Below are positions 8,268 to 17,767 of a stretch of 64,000 nt of DNA, piece after piece. Numbering within the stretch: position 1 is the first letter of the stretch; each line of letters opens with the position of its first letter. Below the pieces are notes generated by a model, which saw only the letters and a list, made by a program, of their open reading frames with translations, was not told the origin of the DNA and did no database searches. The position numbers and the translations under genes are program-made. The stretch comes from JBMYYR01 sp965243605. GTDB taxonomy: Bacteria; Bacteroidota; Bacteroidia; Flavobacteriales; CAJXXR01. The stretch covers positions 1-64,000 of the forward strand of contig CBDEVQ010000091.1 of NCBI GenBank assembly GCA_965243605.1, written 5' to 3'.

Positions 8268-9398
8268 ATGAGTATCAAAAAAGTATATTTCCCCAATTTA
8301 AATGGGTTGAGGTTTATAGCCGCATTTTTAGTTATTATTCATCACACAGAGCAATTAAAATCACTTTTTGGATTAGATAGTTATTGGGGAGTGATTCCCG
8401 CTGTTTATTCTATAGGTAAATTGGGTATTATTCTCTTTTTTGTACTCAGTGGTTTTTTAATTACTTATCTTCTGTTGGCAGAAGAAGATTCTTTTAAAAC
8501 AATAAATTTGAAGGCCTTTTATATGCGGAGAGTCTTAAGAATATGGCCATTATATTTTTTAATATTACTTCTTGCATTTGCTATTTTTCCAAATACGGAT
8601 TTATTTCGAATGCCACATATGGGGAATACAGAGTTATATTCTAACCTTATTTTAAAGGTTGTGTTATTTGTAATGATCTTACCCAATGTTGCTGTTCATG
8701 CTTTTGGTGCAGTTCCATTTGCTTCACATACTTGGTCTATTGGAGTAGAAGAACAGTTTTATTTGATATGGCCTGTGTTATTAAATATCATAAAAAAGAA
8801 TAGAACTGGATTAATGATTTTTATTATCATTTTTCATGGGGTAATTAGATGGTTTTTAGAATCTTCCGTTTCTGATTCTATTCCATACAGAGATGGTATA
8901 AAAGGATTGTGGTTAACATTTAATGTGAACAGTATGGCTATAGGAGGTTTGTTTTCAGTTATTCTTTATTATAAAAGTAAGTTACTCTCTTTAATATTAA
9001 ATCAAGTTGTATTCTATTTATCATTAAAGGTTTCTTTAATACTATTAATTAGTAGTATATATATTCCTTATGTAAATATTGAGGTATACTCTGTGTTATT
9101 TGGTTTAGTAATAGTTAATTTTGCAGCCAATCCAAGTCTATCTGTTTCCTTAGAGAATAAAGTCTTTAATTATTTAGGTAATATATCTTATGGATTATAT
9201 ATGTATCATACCATTGGTATAGTGTTATCTATACGGCTATGTCAAGCCACTGGCTTAGTAACTAACTGGATAATTTATCCTTTATGCTTAATATTTACTA
9301 TTTTGTTAGCAGGCCTGTCTTATAAGTATTTTGAACGTTATTTTTTAAAGTTTAAATATAAATTTTCGAAAATATTAAGCGGTATTCATGCTAAATAA
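8268..9398 (+). CDS. OafA/YrhL-type membrane acyltransferase (acyltransferase 3)
   Basis: 376 residues with about ten membrane segments. The N-terminus FPNLNGLRFIAAFLVIIHH carries the family's catalytic-site histidines. FVLSGFLITYLL, the RRVLRIWPLYF block and SHTWSIGVEEQFYLIWP are all diagnostic. These enzymes transfer acyl groups to surface sugars such as O-antigen or exopolysaccharide on the periplasmic face. There are no adjoining glycan-synthesis genes, so the substrate is open. It converges with the DUF1853 gene, whose stop codon lies only 4 bases away. Confidence 0.88.
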   Translation: MSIKKVYFPNLNGLRFIAAFLVIIHHTEQLKSLFGLDSYWGVIPAVYSIGKLGIILFFVLSGFLITYLLLAEEDSFKTINLKAFYMRRVLRIWPLYFLILLLAFAIFPNTDLFRMPHMGNTELYSNLILKVVLFVMILPNVAVHAFGAVPFASHTWSIGVEEQFYLIWPVLLNIIKKNRTGLMIFIIIFHGVIRWFLESSVSDSIPYRDGIKGLWLTFNVNSMAIGGLFSVILYYKSKLLSLILNQVVFYLSLKVSLILLISSIYIPYVNIEVYSVLFGLVIVNFAANPSLSVSLENKVFNYLGNISYGLYMYHTIGIVLSIRLCQATGLVTNWIIYPLCLIFTILLAGLSYKYFERYFLKFKYKFSKILSGIHAK

Positions 9399-9402
9399 TG
9401 GA

Positions 9403-10209
9403 TTAGAATTCTTTTTCAAAATAAACAAAACACTTGCTTAATTTCCCTTCAGGACTTTTTAACCAACATAAGGGTGCTTGTTTGTTTTGTTTACATAACT
9501 CAATTTGCGTATTAAAAGCGGAGTAATCAAGCCATTCTAAATCCAATAGTATTGGACTAATCCAATCGTGTTTACGGGGTAAAAAGAAACCGTATTGCTT
9601 AAAATCATGTAATTGATCTATTGTAATATAAAACCCTTGAATACAAGCCTCATTAATATATTTATAGTCTGTTTTATTAGATTGATATGGGGTGAACAAT
9701 TGAGCTTTAAAATATACCATTTGCTGTATGGTATGAGCCGATAAATTGAATTCGTCTAGGTATGGTTGAGTTTCTGGTTTAAATAATAGGGGGAGTTGCT
9801 TATTTTTAAGCTTTTCTAATTTGTATACTAAGCAATCCTTGTTATTAGGACCAATCCAATGGTCTAACTCCGATGATCCGACTAAAGGATTATATAAATA
9901 AAACTTATAAACAACTTCTAAATGAACGGGTTCGTTATTTAACTTAAATAAAAAGTCCATTTCACCAAGCGTACGTTTATTATTGATGATTTGCAGATTG
10001 CTTTGCAAAAGGGTTAGATTGGGGACGTTTTTTAATTGAAACTCTACAAAAGATTCGATCTGTTTTCCTAGTCGTAGATTATTTGGGTGAGATTGTTCAG
10101 GATATACTTTAAAAACTGGATTTTCAATTTCAAATTGTTTTAATCCGTTGAGGTTACCCTTCCATAAAAATGGAGTATGTAATATTTCTTTAAATTTATC
10201 CTGAAGCAT
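9403..10209 (-). CDS. DUF1853 family protein
   Basis: 268 residues, soluble, no signal peptide. It matches the DUF1853 pattern: FLWKGNLNGL, GKQIESFVEFQLK, then RTLGEMDFLF followed by VHLEVVYKFYL and LDHWIGPNNKD. The acidic-Asp-Glu-Lys arrangement (E-x-D, then E-V-V-Y-K) recalls PD-(D/E)XK nuclease-like folds, with which I believe the family has been grouped, but no activity is assigned. It stands alone. A TATATTTG -7 element lies at 10231-10224, 15 bases before the start. Confidence 0.78.
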   Translation of the reverse strand: MLQDKFKEILHTPFLWKGNLNGLKQFEIENPVFKVYPEQSHPNNLRLGKQIESFVEFQLKNVPNLTLLQSNLQIINNKRTLGEMDFLFKLNNEPVHLEVVYKFYLYNPLVGSSELDHWIGPNNKDCLVYKLEKLKNKQLPLLFKPETQPYLDEFNLSAHTIQQMVYFKAQLFTPYQSNKTDYKYINEACIQGFYITIDQLHDFKQYGFFLPRKHDWISPILLDLEWLDYSAFNTQIELCKQNKQAPLCWLKSPEGKLSKCFVYFEKEF

Positions 10210-10223
10210 AAGTTATGTTTGGG

Positions 10224-10231
10224 CAAATATA
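10224..10231 (-). promoter_or_regulatory. Predicted -7 promoter element (TATATTTG) for the DUF1853 gene
   Basis: Minus-strand TATATTTG lies 15 bases before the start codon, implying a very short leader. Confidence 0.5.
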
Positions 10232-10739
10232 AAGATCAAAATGGTGAAAGATGTAAAAAATAAAATTTTATGAAACAAAGAACGGAGATTAATACCGCCA
10301 ATACCTAGTATTATTCTCCGTCCAATTTCAAGTTACTAATAATGATCATAAAAAATAGCTTTAATAAAGTATATAATCAGAATATAAGAGTAACCATCAT
10401 ATTAATTCCCTCATATCAAATATAGTAAAAAATCACCATATTTTCATGTAATACCTTTGTTTTGTTGTAGTGAAACACATTGGAAACTAAGGGTGTATGT
10501 TGGTTTTAGCTTATTTTATCAACTATATCTAAATATATACTTATTCAGAATGCGTATCTAGCTATTACATTACCTACAAATATTATAGGTTTATTTAGAA
10601 ATATAAAGTTGTTGTTTTTCAACTTTGTAATAACACTTAAATTATTGAATCATAGACTGTTTTTAACAAAAGGCTAATTTTACACCCTCTAAACCTCTAT
10701 TTTCATACGGTAATTCATAAATAATATGTGTAATCTCTG
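10232..10739. other. 508-base non-coding gap with one strong stem-loop
   Basis: No convincing open frame. The one clear structure is ACGGAGATTAATAC (10282-10295) pairing with GTATTATTCTCCGT (10308-10321): 14 positions with one mismatch around a 12-base loop. No T-tract follows on either strand, so it is not a canonical terminator. It could belong to a small RNA or a decayed element. The rest is AT-rich. Confidence 0.45.
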
Positions 10740-12668
10740 TTATCTAACACGTTCATCTGCTTTATATGCACCTCTATAATGTAATATCCATTGCGCTTCA
10801 TCTAAAGGATGAACACCTTTATATGGCTTTCTTTTATCCTCAGTAAATTCAGTTTTCTTGTAAGAATCTACACGCATGGCCAATCGTCCTTTACCAGAGG
10901 TAATAGAATTAAAACGAATAGGGAACTTTAAACCTAAAGATACTGGAGCATTAGCATCAAGTAAAACATAATCATCAATAAATTTAGGAATCCCTATATC
11001 TGCTTTCATTTTATTAAGTTCAGAAGAAATTGAACCCAGTACATCCGAATGAAATTTCATTTGTATTGAATAAATAGGTTCTAATAAATCTGTACCTGAT
11101 TCTTGTAAGCCATTTAAAACGCCCATAGGGGTCGCCAAAAGGAAATCACCAGGGTTAGAATGTACTTGGTGTTCTTCTCCCTTAATAAGGGTTATTTTAA
11201 GATCTGTAACTTCCCAACCTTTTAATCCTTGTTCTAAAGCCCAAGGGATTGCACGTTTCACTTCGTTTTGATATTTTATACTTACATCATTAACACCTAC
11301 TTTGGATTCAAATATAACGCCCGAATTAAGATCACCAGGTTCTATTAAAAATGTAAGTATAGCCCAACATGGTTTAGGCATCCAGTATCGTACATATCCT
11401 TCAGAAACAGCAGATGGCGTTTCTTTATATTGAATAACTAAATCCTTAAATTCAGCTTCTATATTAAATCGGTTAAGAAGAATTTCTTTTAGTATTTCAA
11501 TCTGGATTTCACCTTGAATATTAATCTGAAATGTCTTTTCTTTCTTATCCCAATCAAAATTCAAGGTTGGATCTTCAATGTTTAGAACAGTAAGTGCCTC
11601 CGACAACAGTTGATAATCTTTACTATCTGATTCTTGAATCTGAATTTTAAGATGTGAATTTGAAATGGATTTGTAAGTGTGTTTAGAATCTTCTTCTCCT
11701 AAAACATCACCAATTTGTTTGGGTTGAGATAACGTAATAAATCCAATGTCATTTGGCTCTAAGGACTCAATTTGCTCAACTTTACTACCAAATTGTTTGA
11801 ACAGTTGGTTCACTGTTATGGTTTCTGAATTGGCCTCAATTTTAGTTTTTGCTTTTACAGCTTTACCATAATTCTTAACATGGTACAGAATACCCAACTT
11901 TGGATGATGTTGAATTTTAAATATTTGAAGTGAATATGCATTCAACTTCGGTTTAGCATTAGGAATAACTGAATTAATATAGTTTAATACGTTATCGATA
12001 CCCAAATTTTGCTTTGCACTACCCGTAAAAATAGGAGTTAACTTATTTTCATTTATTTCTTGACGGGCTATATGGTCAATTATGTCTGTATTTGGTAGGT
12101 CATCTTCTAAATACTTATCCATTATTTCATCATTACATTCTGCTAAAAACTCTAATGAAGATTGTTGTAAAAGCGCTGTCGTTTCTTGTTGAATAGATTG
12201 AAAAAGATAGGGTGAGGCCTTCCATTCTTTATGAATAGATGCGTAAATATCTTCAATATCGGCACCTATTCGGTCTACTTTGTTAATGAAAATTAAGGTT
12301 GGAATATTTCTTTCATTTAAACACTCCCAAATACGAATGGTTTGACCTTGAATTCCTTCAACTGCGGAGATTACCAGAATGGCCAGGTCTAATACGCCCA
12401 AACTTCGATCAACTTCAGAAGAAAAATCGATGTGACCAGGTGTATCAATTAGGTTAATTATTCGGTTGTTATACGTAAATGAAATATTTGAACTTAAAAT
12501 TGAAATTCCTCGTTCTTGTTCTACTTTAAGCGTATCGCTAACACTAGATCCTTTATCTACAGAGCCTATGGATTTTATTGCGGAAGATGCAAACAGTATT
12601 TGTTCGGTTAAGGTTGTTTTACCTGCATCTGCATGTGCAAGAATACCAATGTTTAAAGGTGTTGTCAT
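10740..12668 (-). CDS. Tet(M)/Tet(Q)-type ribosomal protection protein (EF-G-like GTPase)
   Basis: 642 residues, the length of Tet(M) rather than EF-G (about 700). GTPase motifs: AHADAGKTT (G1), RGISI (G2), DTPGHIDF (G3), NKVD (G4). The stretch SIGSVDKGSS is typical of ribosomal protection proteins, not EF-G. EF-G-like domains II-V follow (ending HYRGAYKADERVR). The known family role is to bind the ribosome and displace tetracycline. Divergent chromosomal members are common in Bacteroidota and are not always resistance determinants, so a resistance phenotype cannot be inferred. There are no mobile-element remnants around it, and base composition looks like its neighbours. Confidence 0.82.
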   Translation of the reverse strand: MTTPLNIGILAHADAGKTTLTEQILFASSAIKSIGSVDKGSSVSDTLKVEQERGISILSSNISFTYNNRIINLIDTPGHIDFSSEVDRSLGVLDLAILVISAVEGIQGQTIRIWECLNERNIPTLIFINKVDRIGADIEDIYASIHKEWKASPYLFQSIQQETTALLQQSSLEFLAECNDEIMDKYLEDDLPNTDIIDHIARQEINENKLTPIFTGSAKQNLGIDNVLNYINSVIPNAKPKLNAYSLQIFKIQHHPKLGILYHVKNYGKAVKAKTKIEANSETITVNQLFKQFGSKVEQIESLEPNDIGFITLSQPKQIGDVLGEEDSKHTYKSISNSHLKIQIQESDSKDYQLLSEALTVLNIEDPTLNFDWDKKEKTFQINIQGEIQIEILKEILLNRFNIEAEFKDLVIQYKETPSAVSEGYVRYWMPKPCWAILTFLIEPGDLNSGVIFESKVGVNDVSIKYQNEVKRAIPWALEQGLKGWEVTDLKITLIKGEEHQVHSNPGDFLLATPMGVLNGLQESGTDLLEPIYSIQMKFHSDVLGSISSELNKMKADIGIPKFIDDYVLLDANAPVSLGLKFPIRFNSITSGKGRLAMRVDSYKKTEFTEDKRKPYKGVHPLDEAQWILHYRGAYKADERVR

Positions 12669-12784
12669 GAAAATATTTAAAAATTCAAATGTAATAAATT
12701 GTATGTTGATTTAAATAAATATTGCAACCGGTTTTATGGTGATTTTTGACTTCTAATAATATAAAATATCTATACAACTATAAT

Positions 12785-12832
12785 TTAACCACTTAACCCA
12801 ATTCATTAAATAGAACGAGGTTAAGTGATTAA
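12785..12832 (-). terminator. Hairpin downstream of the 12851-13477 lipoprotein gene
   Basis: TTAACCACTTAACC (12785-12798) pairs with GGTTAAGTGATTAA (12819-12832) with one mismatch and a 20-base loop, 18 bases past the stop of the leftward gene. The T-tract is weak. Confidence 0.5.
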
Positions 12833-12850
12833 GGTAAAATATTTAAAGTT

Positions 12851-13477
12851 TTACTTAAAGCACGTAGGTGCTTTATTTAATTTTGTTTGCCTGAAAATTT
12901 CTGCATATTCTTCTATCTTAACAAATGGTATTTCCTCTCCATTTTTTAATTTGAAGAGTTCTACAGTTTCAAATAATCGTCCTTCTTCGTATTTGTAATG
13001 TTGTGTAATTCTTAACGTATTATAGGGAGCAAATGAACTGATTCCTTTCATTGATATTTGTATGGTTTGCTCTCTAAATTCAGCATCAGAAATCCCAGTT
13101 CCTTGACCCAAAGATGAAGATAACTTTGATACGATTTGGCTATTCTCTTTTAAGAAGTCAATTGCAAAAAACATGGTTTGTTCACGGTCACCAGCTTTCC
13201 CATCGTAATCCGGGTGGATACGGTGCATATTTTTTATGGATTTCCAATGGTTATTATAACGTCGTTGTACAACCTCAAATGAATAATCATTGGATTCTGA
13301 ACGTTGATATGCTCCTTCTTTATATACATAAGACTCACCTTTGCCAACCCAAATCAAAGAATAATTGTCTTGAGTTGTTGGTAAAGTATGAGAGGTAGGA
13401 ATAATCGCTTGAGACGAATTACAAGCTGTAAGTAATAAGATTAAGCCAGATACAAGGCACAATTTTAAAAGATTCAT
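12851..13477 (-). CDS. Lipoprotein of unknown function
   Basis: 208 residues from the ATG giving MNLLKLCLVSGLILLLTAC; a longer frame from 13528 adds 17 residues before the signal peptide and is unlikely. The lipobox LTAC puts the lipidated Cys at 19. The mature part is beta-rich and mixed-charge (KGESYVYKEGAYQRSES, later ITQHYKYEEGRLFETVELF). No family was recognised. A TACTTTTG -7 element lies at 13519-13512. It is just downstream of a Crp-like regulator gene that runs in the same direction. Confidence 0.7.
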   Translation of the reverse strand: MNLLKLCLVSGLILLLTACNSSQAIIPTSHTLPTTQDNYSLIWVGKGESYVYKEGAYQRSESNDYSFEVVQRRYNNHWKSIKNMHRIHPDYDGKAGDREQTMFFAIDFLKENSQIVSKLSSSLGQGTGISDAEFREQTIQISMKGISSFAPYNTLRITQHYKYEEGRLFETVELFKLKNGEEIPFVKIEEYAEIFRQTKLNKAPTCFK

Positions 13478-13511
13478 GGTCTTACTTTTATAATGATTAA
13501 TAAATTCACTA

Positions 13512-13519
13512 CAAAAGTA
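13512..13519 (-). promoter_or_regulatory. Predicted -7 promoter element (TACTTTTG) for the lipoprotein
   Basis: Minus-strand TACTTTTG fits TAnnTTTG. It lies 35 bases before the chosen ATG and inside the longer alternative frame, which supports the shorter start. Confidence 0.5.
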
Positions 13520-13561
13520 TTGGGACAATATCGGTTAAAAATTGATGTATGTTACAATCGT

Positions 13562-14140
13562 TTACAACGCTGCAATTTCTTTTCGGATTCGGCTTAAGCT
13601 TTCTCGTTCTATACCAAGATAAGATGCTAAATGATACAAGGGGATACGTTGTATATATTGAGGATAATCCTTAAGCATGTTCAAATACCGTTCTTTTGCA
13701 GATAGAAAAAGAAATGATTCAAAACGTGTCGTAACCATACCTAGAACATTTTCCGCAATTAATCGACCAAATCGTTCCCAGTTTTTGGATTGATAATATG
13801 CTTGTTGAAGGGTGTTAGAATGAAATGTAATCAGTTCACAATCTTCTAATGCTTGAATATAATATCGGCTTGGTGTGTTCTTAAGGAAATCCATATACGA
13901 AACAGCGTAATCGTTTTCTAAAAAGAAATGATTATTAATTTCCTTACCTTCAGCAAGGTAATATATACGTAAGATACCAGTTTCTATAAAGGCTATCTCG
14001 TTAATTCGTTGGCCTTCTTTTAATAAATATTCTCCTTTTTTTAAGGATTTTTGTTTTAGCCCAGGGATGAATAAATCACACTCTTCTTCCGAAAAATCTG
14101 TAATGGTCCGTATTTGATTTTTAAAATGCTCTAAATTCAT
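13562..14140 (-). CDS. Crp/Fnr-family transcriptional regulator
   Basis: 192 residues: an N-terminal cyclic-nucleotide-binding-type beta-roll (LKKGEYLLKEGQRINEIAFIETGILRIYYL, residues about 33-70) and a C-terminal helix-turn-helix (IPLYHLASYLGIERESLSRIRKEI). There is no cysteine cluster for an Fe-S centre as in Fnr. The motif layout is that of the many flavobacterial Crp-like proteins whose ligand is unknown. It is 41 bases downstream of thioredoxin on the same strand and upstream of a lipoprotein gene, either of which could be a target. Confidence 0.85.
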   Translation of the reverse strand: MNLEHFKNQIRTITDFSEEECDLFIPGLKQKSLKKGEYLLKEGQRINEIAFIETGILRIYYLAEGKEINNHFFLENDYAVSYMDFLKNTPSRYYIQALEDCELITFHSNTLQQAYYQSKNWERFGRLIAENVLGMVTTRFESFLFLSAKERYLNMLKDYPQYIQRIPLYHLASYLGIERESLSRIRKEIAAL

Positions 14141-14181
14141 AAAATATTAGTAACAAGTATATTAATATGTATTAGAGATAA

Positions 14182-14559
14182 CTAATCTATAGGTTTAGTC
14201 GTTACAAGTTGATCTACTAATTCCTGTAAATTTGGTTTCGGTACAATTCCAGCATGCCTATAAATCTCTTTTTTATTTTCAACAATAACCACTGTAGGAA
14301 TCGATTTTACCATAAACTGTCGAGCAATATTTGGATTTTGGTCTATGTTTATTTTAGCAATACGAACTGGTTTACCCTGGTTTTCATCAGCAATTTCATT
14401 AAAAATTGGAACAAGGACTTTACAAGGTCCACACCAACTGGCCCAAAAATCAATAATTACGGGAATCTCAGAGTCTATAACAAGTTCTTTAAAAGTAGCT
14501 TCGGTAATATCCGTGGCAAATACTTTAGGTTCTTTCTTCTTTTTCTTAAAAAATAACAT
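14182..14559 (-). CDS. trxA: Thioredoxin
   Basis: 125 residues, cytoplasmic disulfide reductase. The active site WCGPCK (Cys43, Cys46) sits in PVIIDFWASWCGPCK, and the cis-Pro loop is VKSIPTVVIV. The N-terminus MLFFKKKKKEPK is an unusual basic extension; a start nearer FATDITEATF has no obvious ATG, so the upstream one is kept. It is probably co-transcribed with the Crp-like gene 41 bases downstream. The 133-base gap to topB on the other strand must hold two divergent promoters. Confidence 0.9.
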   Translation of the reverse strand: MLFFKKKKKEPKVFATDITEATFKELVIDSEIPVIIDFWASWCGPCKVLVPIFNEIADENQGKPVRIAKINIDQNPNIARQFMVKSIPTVVIVENKKEIYRHAGIVPKPNLQELVDQLVTTKPID

Positions 14560-14692
14560 AATCTAGCTTTCTTCAAATATATTAGGTTTAGACGAAGAGA
14601 TCCAAGATTAATTACATTTTTTTTGATGAAAAATTTTATAGGATTACTTCTATGACTTATTTTTACGACTCTTTAAATCTAGAAGTCCATTT

Positions 14693-16999
14693 ATGAAAGT
14701 ATGTATAGCCGAAAAACCAAGTGTAGCTAGAGAAATAGCACATATCTTAAAAGCCAATTCTAAAAAGGATGGGTATTTTGAAGGAAACGGCTATCAAGTA
14801 ACCTGGACATTTGGACATTTTTGTACATTATATGCACCAGATGAGTATTTCCCTCATTGGAAACGTTGGGATTTAAATAGTTTACCAATGTTGCCAGATC
14901 GCTTTAAAACAAGGGTTATGGATGATAAGGGTGTACAAAAGCAATTTAAGACCATAAAAACACTATTGGATAATGCGGACCAGGTGATTAACTGTGGCGA
15001 TGCAGGACAAGAGGGTGAGCTTATTCAACGTTGGGTTATTAAAGAAGCAGGGTTTAAAGGCGATGTTAAACGATTATGGATTTCATCCTTAACATCTGAA
15101 GCTATAAATCAAGGTTTTGCCAATTTAAAAGAAGCTTCTGAGTTTGACAACTTGTATTATGCAGGAAGTTCTAGAGCTATAGGAGATTGGTTATTAGGAA
15201 TGAATGCTACCCGTTTATTTACCATTAAATATGCGGCTCAAAAGCAAGTATTATCTATTGGTCGGGTGCAAACACCTACTTTAGCCATGATAGTTAAACG
15301 TCATCATGAAATCACCAATTTTATTCCAGTACCATATTGGGAAATTCAAACGGAATATAGAAATACCATTTTTAATTCCGAAGTTGGAAAATACCTTAAG
15401 AAAGAAGATGGACAAACCGTTATGGAAGATATGGCTGGTAAACCATTCGAAATTGAATCTTCCGTCAAAAAGAAAGGTAAAGAAGCACCACCACGTTTAT
15501 TTGATTTAACGAGTTTACAGGTATATTGTAACAATAAGTTCGGATTTTCTGCCGATCAAACCTTAAAGCTTATTCAAGGATTGTACGAAAAGAAGGTGGT
15601 GACTTATCCGCGTGTAGATACAACCTATCTTCCAACCGATATTTATCCTCAAGTAGGAGGTATTCTTCAAAAACTATCTGCCTATTCTATTTATACTGAA
15701 TCTGTACTTAAAGGTAAAATCCCTAAATCTAAAAAGGTATTTGATGATACTAAAATAACCGATCACCATGCCATTATACCTACTGGGTATGAAACCCATT
15801 TACAACCTTTAGAACAAAATGTTTACGATGCGGTTACAAGACGTTTTATATCTGTATTCTATCCAGATTGTATAATATCAAACACCACTGTAAAGGGATT
15901 TGTAGATAAAACCAAGTTTAAGGCTACAGGGAAGGAGATTTTAGAACCAGGTTGGCGTATTTTATATCCAAAATCTAAAAGTGCGGATAAAAAGAGTAAG
16001 GAAGAATCTTTTATGCCCACTTTTGTAAAAGGAGAAAAAGGGGAACATAAACCTTCATTTTTAGAAAAGAAAACGAAACCACCAAAAACATATTCCGAAG
16101 CGTCTTTATTACGTTCTATGGAAACCGCAGGGAAATCCATGGAAGATGAAGAGATGAGAGATCTTTTAAAGCAAAACGGAATAGGACGACCTTCTACAAG
16201 AGCCAGTATTATAGAAACGTTGTTTAAGCGTAAATATATTAAGCGTAATAAAAAACAACTTTTACCAACCGATTTAGGTGTTCAACTTATTGGGTTATTA
16301 AATAACGATTTATTAAAATCGGCAGAGCTCACTGGACAATGGGAGAAACAATTAAAAGATATTGAAGCAGGAACATTTACGGCACAAGAATTCATCCATA
16401 ACATGAAAAATATGGTCGATGAATTGGTTATGGAAGTTCGTATGGCGAAATATCAACCTCGTTTATCTGCGAATAACAATCCACCAGCGCCTAAAGTAAC
16501 GGTAACGGGTATAAAAGCAGAAACATGTCCAAAATGTAAAACGGGTAAGGTTTTAATTGGAAAAAGTAATTACGGGTGTAGTCAATGGAAAGACGGTTGT
16601 GATTTTCGTTTACCATTCGAATTCTTAGGAAAGAAGATTTCTGAAAAACAATGGATACGTTTAGTAACGAAAGGAAGTACTGTGAATTTAAAAGGTTTTA
16701 AAGCCGATGATGGTGGTAAAATGGAAGGTCAAATTCATTTAAAATCTGATTTTAAACTCGATTTTGTAAAAAAAGAAGCAGAGGCTACTCAAACAAAACA
16801 TCCAGAAGAAGTTCCTGATCCGATTCCTTGTCCTAAATGTAATGCGGGTACGATAATGAAAGGACAAACAGCCTATGGTTGTAGTCATTGGAAAACTGGT
16901 TGTACGTTTAAAGTTGATTTTACAACCATTAGAGAGAAAACACAAGGTCAGAATATGACCAAGTATTTAGTTTGGCAAGTGTTGAAAGGTGAGGTGTAA
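14693..16999 (+). CDS. topB: DNA topoisomerase III (type IA)
   Basis: 768 residues; relaxes or decatenates DNA by single-strand passage. Toprim domain at the N-terminus (MKVCIAEKPSVAREIA, acidic INCGDAGQEGELI). Catalytic Tyr305 sits in VVTYPRVDTTYLP, with SIGRVQTPTLAMIVKRH and GIGRPSTRASII also present. The C-terminus carries two zinc-ribbon-like repeats (CPKCKTGKVLIGKSNYGC...GC and CPKCNAGTIMKGQTAYGC...GC, about residues 607-640 and 707-740). It looks like a chromosomal topB; there are no conjugation genes nearby. The next gene starts about 20 bases after the stop. Confidence 0.93.
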   Translation: MKVCIAEKPSVAREIAHILKANSKKDGYFEGNGYQVTWTFGHFCTLYAPDEYFPHWKRWDLNSLPMLPDRFKTRVMDDKGVQKQFKTIKTLLDNADQVINCGDAGQEGELIQRWVIKEAGFKGDVKRLWISSLTSEAINQGFANLKEASEFDNLYYAGSSRAIGDWLLGMNATRLFTIKYAAQKQVLSIGRVQTPTLAMIVKRHHEITNFIPVPYWEIQTEYRNTIFNSEVGKYLKKEDGQTVMEDMAGKPFEIESSVKKKGKEAPPRLFDLTSLQVYCNNKFGFSADQTLKLIQGLYEKKVVTYPRVDTTYLPTDIYPQVGGILQKLSAYSIYTESVLKGKIPKSKKVFDDTKITDHHAIIPTGYETHLQPLEQNVYDAVTRRFISVFYPDCIISNTTVKGFVDKTKFKATGKEILEPGWRILYPKSKSADKKSKEESFMPTFVKGEKGEHKPSFLEKKTKPPKTYSEASLLRSMETAGKSMEDEEMRDLLKQNGIGRPSTRASIIETLFKRKYIKRNKKQLLPTDLGVQLIGLLNNDLLKSAELTGQWEKQLKDIEAGTFTAQEFIHNMKNMVDELVMEVRMAKYQPRLSANNNPPAPKVTVTGIKAETCPKCKTGKVLIGKSNYGCSQWKDGCDFRLPFEFLGKKISEKQWIRLVTKGSTVNLKGFKADDGGKMEGQIHLKSDFKLDFVKKEAEATQTKHPEEVPDPIPCPKCNAGTIMKGQTAYGCSHWKTGCTFKVDFTTIREKTQGQNMTKYLVWQVLKGEV

Positions 17000-17020
17000 T
17001 CCTAGGTGAATATTATAATA

Positions 17021-17743
17021 ATGAATAAATTTAATTGGATTTTAACTATTCTGTATCTTATTGGTGGTTCGCAAGTTTATGGACAAGATTCTTTAATTAT
17101 TAAAGATGCATTAAGTAGCTTAGGACTGAATACTAATCAAATAAAACATGAATTTGTATCTGTAAAACCACATTTTAATATTACAGATGAATTCATTCTA
17201 GTATTGCCTGAAATTATTGAAGAGGATGAGGAAATTATTGAACTTAATACAAACATCATTGTTTTTAATAATAGTAATAAGCAAATAAAATATAAATACA
17301 ATGAAAATCTCTCATCAGATGCCATTACCCTTAGTGATATCATTATTGATGAAAGGCCATATAGAATAGGCCATGAAACGCAAGCTATTGGGATTAAAGT
17401 AAAATATTATGGACAGTCTAAAGTAAATCCATACGAAATGGAAACCTTCTCATTATTTCGTGCGGATATAGACTCTTTAATCTGTGTATTGGACAAATTT
17501 GAATTGACATCCAATATTGGAGAATTTGATACGAGATGTGAAGGAGAGTATACCAATATTATTCACGAATTCATAGAGATTAAAGAACAAGGTGATCCGT
17601 TTTACCCAATAGAGATTAAACAGAAAAAGACAATAACAAATGACTATATCGATTCTAAAGGCGATTGTGTTTCTAATGATAAAATCTTCACAAAAGGATT
17701 TAGATTAGTCTATATAGATGGTTATTATACAGAAGAGCGATAA
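17021..17743 (+). CDS. Secreted protein of unknown function
   Basis: 240 residues from the ATG giving MNKFNWILTILYLIGGSQVYG, a clean signal peptide; an in-frame ATG at 17006 adds only five residues. The mature part has acidic stretches (PEIIEEDEEIIELN) and two cysteines. No family recognised. It closely follows topB and precedes another small exported protein, but shared transcription is only a guess from spacing. Confidence 0.6.
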   Translation: MNKFNWILTILYLIGGSQVYGQDSLIIKDALSSLGLNTNQIKHEFVSVKPHFNITDEFILVLPEIIEEDEEIIELNTNIIVFNNSNKQIKYKYNENLSSDAITLSDIIIDERPYRIGHETQAIGIKVKYYGQSKVNPYEMETFSLFRADIDSLICVLDKFELTSNIGEFDTRCEGEYTNIIHEFIEIKEQGDPFYPIEIKQKKTITNDYIDSKGDCVSNDKIFTKGFRLVYIDGYYTEER

Positions 17744-17767
17744 CTTTGAGATTTAAAATTTAATCCA

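Noticed and set aside
12466..12714. 82-codon open frame antisense to the ribosomal protection protein gene
   Set aside because: It overlaps the GTPase motifs on the other strand and has no family likeness.
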